Assembly: GCF_001730225.1 (NCBI RefSeq)
Contig: NZ_MIJE01000006.1
Span: 1 to 41,359, forward strand
Reading direction: 5' to 3'
Source: Desulfuribacillus alkaliarsenatis
Lineage (GTDB): Bacteria; Bacillota; Bacilli; Desulfuribacillales; Desulfuribacillaceae
DNA length: 41,359 nt
Shown here: positions 16,136 through 24,805 of the stretch, piece by piece
Layout of the letters: each line of letters begins with the position of its first letter
Position numbering within the stretch: the stretch's first letter is position 1
Notes under the pieces: model-generated
Databases searched by the model: none
Told to the model about the DNA's origin: nothing
Seen by the model: the letters and a program-made list of their open reading frames with translations, nothing else
Made by a program: the position numbers and the translations under genes

Positions 16136-16189
16136 GAAGTCTACATATTCTCAAGGGCGGCTGTAAACGCAGCGAAGGCCTTGTTTTTT
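16127..16189 (+). terminator. possible terminator or 3' leader hairpin before glmS
   Basis: ACAAGGC (16127-16133) pairs with GCCTTGT (16178-16184), followed by T's, with an inner GCTG-TAAAC-GCAGC hairpin. It lies between the ribozyme and the glmS start and may attenuate or simply structure the leader. Confidence 0.4.
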
Positions 16190-16226
16190 GCTGTCAAAAA
16201 TGTCTTTGAGAGGAGTATGTTTATTT

Positions 16227-18056
16227 ATGTGTGGAATTGTTGGTTATATTGGGCAAAAGCAAGCCCAGGACATCTTAGTTAATGGTTTGAAAAAGCTTGA
16301 GTACAGAGGTTACGACTCAGCAGGGGTTGCCATTGATGTTGGCGGCTCTATTGTCGTGAGTAAATCAGTAGGAAGATTGAAAGAACTAGAGTCAAAAATT
16401 AATGGTACGAAGCTGCTAGGTTTTAGAGGGATTGGACATACACGTTGGGCCACCCATGGACGCCCTTCAGATGAAAACAGTCATCCCCATTTTGATTGCA
16501 CAGAGAAGTTTGTAGTCGTACACAATGGAATTATCGAGAATTATGCGGAGTTAAGAGAAGAACTTAAGGCGCTAGGTCATGAGTTTAAATCTGAGACAGA
16601 TACAGAGGTTATCTCTCACTTAATAGAAGAACTATATAACGGTAATTTACTAGAAACCTTCAGGATGGCAGTTGCTAGGCTCGAAGGCTCCTATGCATGC
16701 GCTGTCATGTCAGAAGATGAAAAAGATAAAATCATCGTTGCTCGTAAGGATAGCCCGTTAGTTGTGGGGATTGGTGTAGGAGAGAATTTCATTGCCTCAG
16801 ATATTCCTGCTATCTTAGAGCATACGAGAAATGCATATATTTTAGACGATTACGAGATAGCTGTGCTGACAGCAGACTCCGTAGATATCTTTGACCGTCA
16901 AGGTAAGCATATTAAGAAAAGTGTATTTGAAGTGAAATGGGATGCGGTATCTGCTGAAAAAGGTGGCTACGACCATTTCATGCTAAAAGAAATCGATGAA
17001 CAACCAAAAGCACTAAAGGATACATTACGCGGACGTATTGACGAGCAAAATCAGAAAATAAAGCTAGAAGAAGTAAAGCTAACTGCCAAAGAACTTCAAG
17101 ATATTCAGAAAATCCATATAGTTGCCTGTGGTACAGCGTATCATGCAGGGCTTGTTGGTAAATATGCAATTGAGCAATTGGTACGTATACCTGTTGAGGT
17201 AGAAGTAGCATCAGAATTTCGTTATCGAAATCCAATCCTAAACGAAAAAACACTCGTGATGGTTATCAGCCAATCTGGAGAAACAGCAGATACGCTGGCT
17301 GCACTAAGGCTCGGTAAAGCTGCTGGTTCTAGAGTGGCAGCAATAACGAATGTAGTAGGTAGCTCTGTATCCCGTGAAGCCGACGATGTAATTTATACCT
17401 GGGCAGGGCCAGAGATTGCTGTTGCTTCAACGAAAGCCTATACTACACAGCTACTGGCAGTCTATATGTTCGCCCTGTACATGGCAGAAATTCGTCAGAC
17501 CATATCAGAACAAGCACGTATTGAAATCTATCAAGCGCTACAATATATCCCAGAGCAAGCTGCAAGAATATTGGCAGACAAAGACCACGCAAAAAAAGTG
17601 GCACAAGGTTTGATAGATTGGAACAGTGCCTTCTTCATCGGTCGTGGTATGGATTACACAGTGGCACTAGAAGGAGCATTAAAATTAAAAGAGATATCAT
17701 ATATACACGCTGAAGCATACGCTGCTGGTGAACTAAAGCATGGAACAATCGCTTTAATTGAAGAAGGAATTCCAGTCATTAGTCTATTAACGCAGCCAGA
17801 TGTATACGAGAAAACTATGAGTAATGTAATTGAAGTAAAAGCCAGGGATGCCAAAATCATCGCTGTCGTCAATGAAGGGGATGTAAAGTCCAAGGATGTG
17901 GCAGATGAGCTTATTGAGATACCAAAGACTCACCCAATTCTGACACCAATCCTATCGGTTATACCGTTACAGTTGATCTCATATTATGCGTCAGTTTTAC
18001 GAGGAAACGACGTCGATAAGCCTAGAAACCTTGCTAAATCGGTAACAGTAGAATAA
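16227..18056 (+). CDS. glmS: glutamine-fructose-6-phosphate aminotransferase (isomerizing)
   Basis: Makes glucosamine-6-phosphate from fructose-6-phosphate and glutamine, the first step to UDP-GlcNAc. The start at 16227 gives MCGIVGYIG, placing the N-terminal nucleophile Cys as the first residue after Met removal. AGAGGAG lies ~11 bases upstream. Two SIS sugar-isomerase domains follow (SQSGETADT near 350) and the C-terminus KPRNLAKSVTVE is the family end. At 609 residues it is normal length. The ribozyme in its leader provides product feedback. An upstream TTG at 16188 would extend the protein past the essential Cys and is rejected. Confidence 0.97.
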   Translation: MCGIVGYIGQKQAQDILVNGLKKLEYRGYDSAGVAIDVGGSIVVSKSVGRLKELESKINGTKLLGFRGIGHTRWATHGRPSDENSHPHFDCTEKFVVVHNGIIENYAELREELKALGHEFKSETDTEVISHLIEELYNGNLLETFRMAVARLEGSYACAVMSEDEKDKIIVARKDSPLVVGIGVGENFIASDIPAILEHTRNAYILDDYEIAVLTADSVDIFDRQGKHIKKSVFEVKWDAVSAEKGGYDHFMLKEIDEQPKALKDTLRGRIDEQNQKIKLEEVKLTAKELQDIQKIHIVACGTAYHAGLVGKYAIEQLVRIPVEVEVASEFRYRNPILNEKTLVMVISQSGETADTLAALRLGKAAGSRVAAITNVVGSSVSREADDVIYTWAGPEIAVASTKAYTTQLLAVYMFALYMAEIRQTISEQARIEIYQALQYIPEQAARILADKDHAKKVAQGLIDWNSAFFIGRGMDYTVALEGALKLKEISYIHAEAYAAGELKHGTIALIEEGIPVISLLTQPDVYEKTMSNVIEVKARDAKIIAVVNEGDVKSKDVADELIEIPKTHPILTPILSVIPLQLISYYASVLRGNDVDKPRNLAKSVTVE

Positions 18057-18092
18057 ACTGCAAAGAGTAGTTATACAAAAAAATATCCAAAG

Positions 18093-18142
18093 CCCTGGGT
18101 GTATAATGTGCCAGAAAACACATTATACACCCAGGGTGTTTT
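18093..18142 (+). terminator. strong terminator after glmS
   Basis: CCCTGGGTGTATAATGTG and CACATTATACACCCAGGG pair perfectly over 18 bases around an 8-base loop, followed by TGTTTTAA. Confidence 0.88.
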
Positions 18143-18170
18143 AATAAGAGTGCTAGATTTTTTGTAGGGT

Positions 18171-19112
18171 GTGATTAAAATATTATACATTACGAATTTC
18201 ATAACTAGATATTTGGCGCTTCTGATTATTCTAGTTGCAGTTGCAACTTATTATTCACCAATATACTTAGAAGTGTCGACTACGTTTCCAGGACTTCTAT
18301 TAGCGATTGTAATATTTTTCACAGGATTATCGATGAATGTCAAGGCAATCAAAGACATACGTGCAAAGAAACGAGAGCTATTGATAGCAACCCTTCTAAA
18401 GTGGATAGTCATGGTGCTAGTTTCCATAGGTTTAGCGCATTTGTTTTTTTCATCTAAACCAGAGATTGCAGCAGGCCTAATATTAGCAGGGACAGTACCT
18501 AGCGCAACATCTGCGGTAGTGTATACATTTTTAGCTGGTGGCAATACATCGTTAGTCGTTGCTGCATCACTACTAGATGTTATTATCAGTCCAGTGGTAA
18601 CGCCAGTTGCTCTTATAAGCATAGTTAATGCTCAAGTTGATATTTCGATCTCAAGCTTATTATTATCTTTCCTATTAATCGTTATTATTCCATTAGCAAT
18701 AGGCATTTTCCTACAACGTGTTTTTCCTAATTTATCAACGCATTCTAGGAATATAACTAGAATTGGTTCTAGTCTAGCTCTTCTACTTATAGTTCATACA
18801 ATAATCGGAAATGGAAGAGAAGCGATAGCATCGGAGTTTGAGATATTACATTTAATAGCACTGGCTACAGTTCTGCAAATAACAATACCAATGGTAACGG
18901 CATATTATATCGCCCTAAAGCTAAAAATTAATGATACAGATGCTAGAGGGATTCTATTTCATGTAGGACTAGCCAATACTGCATTAGCAGCTATTCTAGC
19001 ATATCAATTTATTGGGGATGTAGGGGCGATTGCGCCAATAATGAACGTGGTCTTTAACACATCAATTGGAGCGGTGATAGCTAACTATTTTGCAGACAAA
19101 AAACGGCATTGA
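18171..19112 (+). CDS. BASS-family (bile acid:sodium symporter-like) transporter
   Basis: A 313-residue integral membrane protein with about nine to ten hydrophobic segments. Family features are the N-terminal FFTGLSMNVKAI segment, the AGTVPSATSAVVYTFLAGG stretch and the C-terminal GLANTALAAILA, typical of the SBF/BASS fold with its two crossed discontinuous helices. Substrate cannot be told; many bacterial members move organic anions with Na+. The GTG at 18171 is the only plausible start after an in-frame TAG at 18165, and its ribosome binding site is poor, so expression may be low or the start unusual. It follows the glmS terminator and is probably a single-gene unit. Confidence 0.8.
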   Translation: MIKILYITNFITRYLALLIILVAVATYYSPIYLEVSTTFPGLLLAIVIFFTGLSMNVKAIKDIRAKKRELLIATLLKWIVMVLVSIGLAHLFFSSKPEIAAGLILAGTVPSATSAVVYTFLAGGNTSLVVAASLLDVIISPVVTPVALISIVNAQVDISISSLLLSFLLIVIIPLAIGIFLQRVFPNLSTHSRNITRIGSSLALLLIVHTIIGNGREAIASEFEILHLIALATVLQITIPMVTAYYIALKLKINDTDARGILFHVGLANTALAAILAYQFIGDVGAIAPIMNVVFNTSIGAVIANYFADKKRH

Positions 19113-19200
19113 ACTTTCCATTTCACTAGCATTAGGTTATAGTAGTAATCGATGAAGTGAGGGTATAAGGTTAAAAGCTAAATGGCAAATGGAGGTACGT

Positions 19201-21006
19201 ATGCAGGGAAAACAAGAATTTCAACAGGAAGTTGATAAATACCAGCAACAGGAAGAACAGTTGAAGAAGCGTTTAGATACATTAAGTCATATTCGCTTAG
19301 GCACCTTCCTTATAGGTGCGGCTTTAGCGGGTTGGTTATACTTTCAGGGGAATGACGCAGCAGGGACATTAACGTTAGCTGTTTTTGGAGCAGCCTTTAT
19401 ATACTGGGTTATTAGTCATAGCAGGACAAAAAAAGAATTACTTAGAACTAGATGTCGAATCCAAATAAATCAGCAATACATGGATCGTTTAAGTGGTAGC
19501 TGGATAAGCTTTAAGGACCGAGGAATGGATTTTGTACAGCCTGAGCATCCGTTTACTAGTGACTTAGATGTCTTTGGGAACAGCTCTTTGTTTCAATTAA
19601 TTAACGTTGGGAACACATATTATGGGCGCAAAATTCTTGCAGACTTTTTAGCAACTCCGACAAAAAATATAGAGGAAATTAGGCAGCGTCAGGCTGCAGT
19701 GAGCGAATTAGCAACTAAATATGAATTTACTCAAGAATTACAGGCAGAGGGAATGATGGCTGAACGCATAAGTCAGCATCCAGAGGGTTTTATCGCAACA
19801 ATTGTAAAGCGAGTGGATATTGATGGACTAAGAAAGTGGAAAGCATTATTCTACATCTTACCAGCTTTGACGATAGCGTCGATTATAGCACTTGTAATCG
19901 GGGTAGGGGTTTCTCCGTATGTGCCTTTAGGGTTGATTATTGTGCAACTTATACTTACTGCAGTTGGATTCTTTCGAGCAGCAGCGTTCCTAAGTGATGT
20001 CTATACCTTTAGAGAAAGTATAGAGGCTTACAGGAAATTCATTACATTAGTTGAGCGGGAGAGTTTTACAAACTCATATCTTGAGCAATTAAAGGCAAAG
20101 ATGCACTCAAGGAACAAGCCTGTATCTAAACAGCTTGAAGATTTAGAGAAAGTTGGGACAGCGATTGATATGCGGCATAGTGCACTATTGTACTTCCTGC
20201 TTAATGCACTGCTATTATGGGATTATCATTGTCTATTCGCCCTAGATAAATGGAAGAAAAATCATGCTACTGGTGTACGGACATGGTTAGAGACGATTGG
20301 AGAATTGGAAGCACTATCAAGCTTGGCGGTTATTCATAAACTGAATCCTAACTGGGCGTTCCCAGAATTTACAACACAAGAGCTTGTGGTAGATTGTCAA
20401 GATATTGGACATCCACTGATCAATGTTGAACAACGTGTATGCAATGACATGTCGATTAAGAACAGCCTAGGGATTATTACGGGATCTAATATGTCTGGTA
20501 AAACCACAATGCTTCGTACAATTGGTATAAACCTTGTGCTAGCATATTCTGGGGCACCTGTGTGTGCAAAACGTATGCAATGCGCACTTGTAGACATCTT
20601 TACATCAATGCGAATTACAGACGATTTAAATAGTGGTATATCATCCTTTTACGCAGAGCTTTTACGCATCAAGAAAATTATTGAGCATTCCCATACCAAA
20701 CAACCAATGCTATTCTTAATAGATGAAATCTTCCGTGGGACGAACTCCCAAGACCGAATTCTAGGGGCTAAAAGCGTAATGAAAAATCTCAGTAAAGACT
20801 GGGTTATTGGGTTGATTTCAACACATGATTTTGAGTTGTGCGATTTGGAGAATGAGCCAAATATAAGCATTAAGAATTACCATTTTACAGAACACTATGT
20901 GAATAATGAAATAAAATTTGACTATAAGCTGCGGGCTGGACGTTGCAGTACAACAAATGCCAAATATTTAATGAAAATGGTAGGAATACAGCTAGCTGAA
21001 ATATAA
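19201..21006 (+). CDS. membrane-anchored MutS-like ATPase
   Basis: A 601-residue protein with a MutS-type C-terminal ATPase but none of the mismatch-recognition N-terminal domains. An N-terminal coiled coil (~8-30) is followed by two hydrophobic pairs (~33-72 and ~214-262), a clamp-like helical region, and the ATPase with Walker A GSNMSGKTT (428-436) and Walker B MLFLIDEI (503-510), plus the STHD switch (540-543). The membrane segments argue against ordinary mismatch repair. The ATG at 19201 has GGAGGT four bases upstream; the ATG at 19189 overlaps that site. It is flanked by an upstream gap and a strong terminator. Its function is unknown. Confidence 0.85.
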   Translation: MQGKQEFQQEVDKYQQQEEQLKKRLDTLSHIRLGTFLIGAALAGWLYFQGNDAAGTLTLAVFGAAFIYWVISHSRTKKELLRTRCRIQINQQYMDRLSGSWISFKDRGMDFVQPEHPFTSDLDVFGNSSLFQLINVGNTYYGRKILADFLATPTKNIEEIRQRQAAVSELATKYEFTQELQAEGMMAERISQHPEGFIATIVKRVDIDGLRKWKALFYILPALTIASIIALVIGVGVSPYVPLGLIIVQLILTAVGFFRAAAFLSDVYTFRESIEAYRKFITLVERESFTNSYLEQLKAKMHSRNKPVSKQLEDLEKVGTAIDMRHSALLYFLLNALLLWDYHCLFALDKWKKNHATGVRTWLETIGELEALSSLAVIHKLNPNWAFPEFTTQELVVDCQDIGHPLINVEQRVCNDMSIKNSLGIITGSNMSGKTTMLRTIGINLVLAYSGAPVCAKRMQCALVDIFTSMRITDDLNSGISSFYAELLRIKKIIEHSHTKQPMLFLIDEIFRGTNSQDRILGAKSVMKNLSKDWVIGLISTHDFELCDLENEPNISIKNYHFTEHYVNNEIKFDYKLRAGRCSTTNAKYLMKMVGIQLAEI

Positions 21007-21008
21007 CA

Positions 21009-21043
21009 AATAGGCTCACACATAATGTGTGGGTCTATTTTTT
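21009..21043 (+). terminator. terminator after the MutS-like gene
   Basis: AATAGGCTCACACA pairs with TGTGTGGGTCTATT (wobbles included) around a tiny TAA loop, followed by a T-run. Confidence 0.82.
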
Positions 21044-21115
21044 ACTACAACGATAGCTAATTGCGACTAAGGACATTAGTAAATTATTTTCATAGTTATT
21101 TCATAATTTTAATTG

Positions 21116-21121
21116 TATAAT
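21116..21121 (+). promoter_or_regulatory. possible -10 element before the split transporter
   Basis: TATAAT preceded by TTG lies 60 bases upstream of the first half-gene. A -35 with normal spacing is poor (TAGTTA at 21093-21098). Confidence 0.3.
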
Positions 21122-21181
21122 AATAGCCAACCACATCTTTATAACATATATTTATAAAATATGAAATGAAGGGAAATGCCT

Positions 21182-21685
21182 ATGAAGCATCTATTAAAAC
21201 TAGAATGGCCCTATCTTTGGGGAGGAATTGCCATTGCTGTTTTTAATACCTTCTTCTTGCTGCTTAATGGTAAACCATGGGGAGTTACTACTTCGCTAAC
21301 GCTGTTAAGTGCAAAAATAGTGGATTTTTTTGGGTTAGGCATTAGTGGCTGGAGTTATTATATGGGTAATGAGCGCTATGCTCAATTTATTAACAATTGG
21401 ATTATCGAGATTGACTTAATAATAATTATTGGATTTTTTGCAGGTGTGCTGATTTCAAGTATTAGTGCTAAGGAATTTAGTTGGAAAAAGATTCGAAGCA
21501 AAAAGCAAATAATGTTAGCAATTACAGGTGGTTTTATCATGGGTTATGGGGCGCGGTTAGCATCAGGCTGTAATGTTGGTGCATTCATTGGCAGTTTTTC
21601 ATCTTTAAGCTTACATGGTTGGGTATTTGCTATTGCATCTTTTGTTGGTGTATATATGGGTATTAAAATTATGTACAGTCGTTAG
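21182..21685 (+). CDS. YeeE/YedE-type sulfur transporter, half corresponding to the C-terminal part
   Basis: A 167-residue membrane protein with about four hydrophobic segments. The segment GGFIMGYGARLASGCNVGAFIG matches the second conserved Cys motif of full-length YeeE/TsuA, which lies in that protein's C-terminal half. The preceding ISAKEF region also matches that half. I chose the ATG at 21182 because GAAGGG sits eight bases upstream; the ATG at 21176 is too close. It ends 15 bases before the other half and is clearly co-transcribed with it and with tusA. The likely role is uptake of thiosulfate or a related sulfur species through a two-subunit channel. Confidence 0.83.
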   Translation: MKHLLKLEWPYLWGGIAIAVFNTFFLLLNGKPWGVTTSLTLLSAKIVDFFGLGISGWSYYMGNERYAQFINNWIIEIDLIIIIGFFAGVLISSISAKEFSWKKIRSKKQIMLAITGGFIMGYGARLASGCNVGAFIGSFSSLSLHGWVFAIASFVGVYMGIKIMYSR

Positions 21686-21700
21686 AGAGGTGGTGTGAAA

Positions 21701-22246
21701 ATGATGGGAGCAATCATTTTAGCTAATTTAGTGTTAGGTGTGGCCTTAGGTTATGCATTGCATCGGTCTCGTTTCTGTTTTGCGGGGGCGTTTAGGGACT
21801 TCATATTATTCCGAGATGGGGGCTTGCTAAAAGCACTAATTATTTCTTTAATGATATCAACTATCACCTTTGCACTAATTCAATATATATATTTAATTGG
21901 CGACACTACAGTGCCTGGGAACTTCTATCCTATTGGTCTATATACAATAGTGGGCGGAATTTTATTTGGTATTGGTATGGTTATTGCTGGTGGATGCGTT
22001 TGTAGTATATTTTTGCGTTTTGGTGAAGGCTTTAAATTGTTTACCTTTGTTTTATTGGGTTTGATATTAGGTTCACTAGTGGGGACGCTAAATTACCCTT
22101 GGTGGGAGATGAATTTTACCTGGGTTGAACCTGTATATTTGGCGGAAATCCTAAGTTGGCCAATCGCCATAGGATCACAGTTGGTGCTATTGTGGGGGCT
22201 ATATAAAATAGTAAATCGTCAAGAGAATAATATGGGAGGGCTATAG
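21701..22246 (+). CDS. YeeE/YedE-type sulfur transporter, half corresponding to the N-terminal part
   Basis: A 181-residue membrane protein with about five hydrophobic segments. HRSRFCFAGAFRD near the N-terminus and GIGMVIAGGCVC in the middle match the two conserved segments of the N-terminal half of YeeE/TsuA. This gene is downstream of the one matching the C-terminal half, so the order is swapped compared with the fused protein. The ATG at 21701 is preferred with GAGGTGG seven or more bases upstream; the GTG at 21695 overlaps it. tusA begins one base after the stop. Confidence 0.83.
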   Translation: MMGAIILANLVLGVALGYALHRSRFCFAGAFRDFILFRDGGLLKALIISLMISTITFALIQYIYLIGDTTVPGNFYPIGLYTIVGGILFGIGMVIAGGCVCSIFLRFGEGFKLFTFVLLGLILGSLVGTLNYPWWEMNFTWVEPVYLAEILSWPIAIGSQLVLLWGLYKIVNRQENNMGGL

Positions 22247-22247
22247 A

Positions 22248-22472
22248 ATGGACAAGTACGAACTTGACTTACTAGGAGAGGTTTGCCCTGTCCCCTTATT
22301 AAAGGCTCAGGAGAAGCTGGCTGTAATGAACAGCGGAGATATATTAATAGTTCATACAGATTTTACGCGATCGGTAAGAAATATTATGAATCTATGTCTT
22401 AAGCATGATTATCCAATTGATGTGAAAGAAGTGAGTTCAGGTGTGTGGGAGCTTACGGTAACTAAGGGGTAA
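22248..22472 (+). CDS. TusA/YeeD-family sulfur carrier protein
   Basis: A 74-residue protein of the SirA/TusA fold. The signature CPVPLLKAQ places the sulfur-carrying Cys at residue 13. In E. coli the YeeE (TsuA) transporter is paired with YeeD (TsuB), also a TusA homolog, so this is the expected cytoplasmic partner that accepts or processes the imported sulfur compound. The ATG is preceded by GGGAGG at 22234-22239, within the end of the upstream gene, indicating tight coupling. Confidence 0.92.
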   Translation: MDKYELDLLGEVCPVPLLKAQEKLAVMNSGDILIVHTDFTRSVRNIMNLCLKHDYPIDVKEVSSGVWELTVTKG

Positions 22473-22513
22473 AGTTTATACTGATAATTTTAAAAATAAA
22501 GGTGAATAAAGCA

Positions 22514-22554
22514 AGAGCTTATAAGTGGGAACAGGACACTCATAAGCTCTTTTT
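22514..22554 (+). terminator. bidirectional terminator between tusA and the LysR gene
   Basis: AGAGCTTAT-A-AGTG pairs with CACT-C-ATAAGCTCT (one mismatch), followed by TTTTTG. It can serve the converging LysR gene as well. Confidence 0.8.
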
Positions 22555-22593
22555 GTATGTTTTTTTATTATTATTTCAAGATTATCAATGCAT

Positions 22594-23520
22594 CTATTCG
22601 CAGTACTGTAATTCTTGTGGAACTGTAATGAATTGAATGAAGCGCTTTGAGATTAGGGATAGAAAGCTGTCGTTTCTATACACTAGCTTAAATGGCATTG
22701 GTGCAGCAAAGTCGGGTATTGCTAATTCGCGAATTGTCCCATGCTTTAATTCTTTTTGGACTGCCATACGACTACTAATAGAATAGCCTAACCCTGCAAG
22801 TACAGATGATTTAATCGAACCTATACTACCTAATTCAGAAGCTATATTAAAGCTATCAATTGATAGGTCGTTCTTCTCTAGGGTATCAAGGAAAGGCTCT
22901 ACTAGACCAAGTCCTTTTTTTGGCATAATAAACGGGTGTTTAGATAATTCGCTTAGACTGTCAATTGTTTCAAATTGCTCTGTCCAGGCATCTTGTCCAG
23001 GGTAAATTATTATGGCCTCGTCGCTACTAGTCATTTTTTCGATAAACCTATTTTCGTAGAGTTTTAAATAGTCCATTCCTTCTACAACGGCAATATCTAT
23101 TTGCCCATCTGCAAGCTGCTGCAGGATGCTTTTTAAACTATCGACCTCTAGAATAATTTTGGCATTAGGGTATTTTTGTTTAAAGGTCCATATGCTGCAC
23201 GGTATTGCGTAGTTGCCAACGGTCTGCGTAGTCCCAACTATTAGCTTCTGATTATCGATGTTTAGATATTGGTCTATTTCTCTGTCCATCTCATCATAAG
23301 AAGCTAGAATTTTTAATGCGTGTTTCATAGCAATTTTACCTGGCGCTGTTAACTCTACACCTTGCTTCGTACGCTCAAACATACTAGCCCCATAATGGTT
23401 TTCTATAGCTTTAATTTGTGAGCTTACTGCAGGCTGGCTTAGGTGCAATAGTTTAGCAGCACTTGAAATTTGTTTTGTTTGCGCAACTGTCAAAAAAACC
23501 TCAAGCTGGTGCTTGTTCAT
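22594..23520 (-). CDS. LysR-family transcription regulator
   Basis: A 308-residue LTTR. The N-terminal winged HTH (AKLLHLSQPAVSSQIKAIE) lies at about residues 18-37, followed by the linker helix and an effector-binding domain of periplasmic-binding-protein fold from ~90. The ATG at 23520 is chosen because AGGAG lies seven bases upstream on this strand and it gives the canonical MNKHQLEVFL start; the open frame upstream to 23634 has no support. It converges on tusA and diverges from the molybdopterin oxidoreductase operon, so it may regulate either side. It resembles CysL/CysB-like regulators of sulfur genes in setting, but the effector is unknown. Confidence 0.9.
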   Translation of the reverse strand: MNKHQLEVFLTVAQTKQISSAAKLLHLSQPAVSSQIKAIENHYGASMFERTKQGVELTAPGKIAMKHALKILASYDEMDREIDQYLNIDNQKLIVGTTQTVGNYAIPCSIWTFKQKYPNAKIILEVDSLKSILQQLADGQIDIAVVEGMDYLKLYENRFIEKMTSSDEAIIIYPGQDAWTEQFETIDSLSELSKHPFIMPKKGLGLVEPFLDTLEKNDLSIDSFNIASELGSIGSIKSSVLAGLGYSISSRMAVQKELKHGTIRELAIPDFAAPMPFKLVYRNDSFLSLISKRFIQFITVPQELQYCE

Positions 23521-23555
23521 CGAATCATCTCCTGAATAATAATACAAGCTCTTAT

Positions 23556-23582
23556 TTGAATATAAGTAAATTCTATATTCAA
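23556..23582. promoter_or_regulatory. LTTR-type operator in the LysR leader
   Basis: TTGAATATA and TATATTCAA form a perfect 9-bp inverted repeat with a 9-base spacer, 36-62 bases upstream of the LysR ATG. It is downstream of the predicted LysR transcription start, fitting autoregulation. Confidence 0.55.
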
Positions 23583-23599
23583 CTATTAGTACAATCCCT

Positions 23600-23627
23600 A
23601 TTGTATAACATTTTCTTCGGAATACAA
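23600..23627 (-). promoter_or_regulatory. putative LysR promoter
   Basis: On the minus strand, TTGTAT (23622-23627) and TACAAT (23600-23605) are 16 bases apart, ~80 bases before the LysR ATG. Confidence 0.4.
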
Positions 23628-24010
23628 CGATCATAGATTTTATAAAAACTTAACGGAGCATGCTGTTGTGAACATAATTAGTAATATAATACTATAAAAA
23701 TGAAGAAATGTTGAAAGGGAAATTAAGCGATAAATGCAGTAGTTCACAGTTTGCAATTATATGATGCGTGAAAAAAATAAGCAAACAACACTAGGTATTA
23801 CTAGCACTACTAGTAAATATATAAATTTTATTTATATCCCATAGAAAAGCGGTATGCACAAATCAGTCTGAAAGTGAAGATAAATTGAAGATATCGTGTT
23901 ATGATTAGCTTGTCAAAAAACAAATAATCCTGATGTGTATGCAGAGATATACAGAAGATTAGTTGCTTTTGGCATAATTCTAATATTTTGATGGAAGGGG
24001 AGCAATTTCG

Positions 24011-24751
24011 ATGTTAGAAAAGAAAATTGATCGCAGAAATCTATTGAAGATTGGTACCACATCTGCTGTAGTTGGCACAGCGTTGCTGTTTACAGGTTGT
24101 GAGGAAGAGGCGGCAGCACCGATTTTTACTGATGCAACTAAAACAGCAATATTAATGGACACTAGTCTATGTGTTGAATGTCACGCCTGTAGAGTAGCGT
24201 GCCAAAATCACAACGCTCTACCAGTAGAGCAATCCTATATTAAATTTGAATCAGTAGAGAAGGGATCATTCCCTAAGGTCGAATACCATTTATCACGTAA
24301 TAGCTGCATGCACTGCACTGACGCACCTTGCGTTGATATTTGTCCTGTAAAAGCACTATATAAGGGTGACACTGGCTTTACGCACATGAACTATGATGCG
24401 TGTATCGGCTGTGGAATGTGTAAGATGCAATGCCCTTACGATGTACCAGTAATAGCTGAAGTAGATAGTGCGCGCAAAATGTTTAAATGCCAAGGCTGTG
24501 AAGATCTAATTACTGAAGGTCAAGAGCCTGCATGTGTTAATACTTGTATCGCTAATAGTCTTAAGTATGGACCAGTAGAAGAAATGATTGATGCTGCTAA
24601 AGCTAGAGTTGAAGTATTGAAGGTTAAATATCCTAAAGCAAATGTATATGGTGTTACACAACAAGACGGCTTAGGTCTGATTCTAATTCTTCGTGATGAT
24701 GCTAAAGAATTTAAACTTGTTTATAAAGATAAAGTTACTAGCTTAGCATAA
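24011..24751 (+). CDS. Tat-exported lipoprotein iron-sulfur subunit (DMSO-reductase family B subunit)
   Basis: A 246-residue electron-transfer subunit with four [4Fe-4S] clusters. Sixteen Cys fall in four groups: 54/57/60/64, 99/102/107/111, 131/134/137/141 and 160/163/175/179. The N-terminus has a twin-arginine motif (RRNLLK at 8-13), a hydrophobic stretch and a lipobox ending LFTGC at Cys30, so it looks like a Tat-exported, lipid-anchored protein outside the membrane. The family includes PsrB, PhsB, TtrB and ArrB. It is the first gene of a three-gene operon with the catalytic subunit and chaperone. No NrfD/PsrC-type membrane subunit follows, so the lipid anchor may replace it. Confidence 0.9.
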   Translation: MLEKKIDRRNLLKIGTTSAVVGTALLFTGCEEEAAAPIFTDATKTAILMDTSLCVECHACRVACQNHNALPVEQSYIKFESVEKGSFPKVEYHLSRNSCMHCTDAPCVDICPVKALYKGDTGFTHMNYDACIGCGMCKMQCPYDVPVIAEVDSARKMFKCQGCEDLITEGQEPACVNTCIANSLKYGPVEEMIDAAKARVEVLKVKYPKANVYGVTQQDGLGLILILRDDAKEFKLVYKDKVTSLA

Positions 24752-24805
24752 GGTTTCCATAAATTTCAATATCAATTACGAATTCTATATAGGAGGTAGT
24801 TATTC

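Larger units (their letters stand above)
23521..24010. other. 490-bp divergent intergenic region
   Basis: This AT-rich stretch lies between the LysR gene and the ferredoxin-subunit gene. It holds the LysR promoter and operator near its left end and a perfect TTACTAG-N5-CTAGTAA palindrome at 23798-23816. I see no credible ORF, RNA gene or FNR-type TTGAT-N4-ATCAA site. The promoter of the rightward operon is not obvious. Confidence 0.6.
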
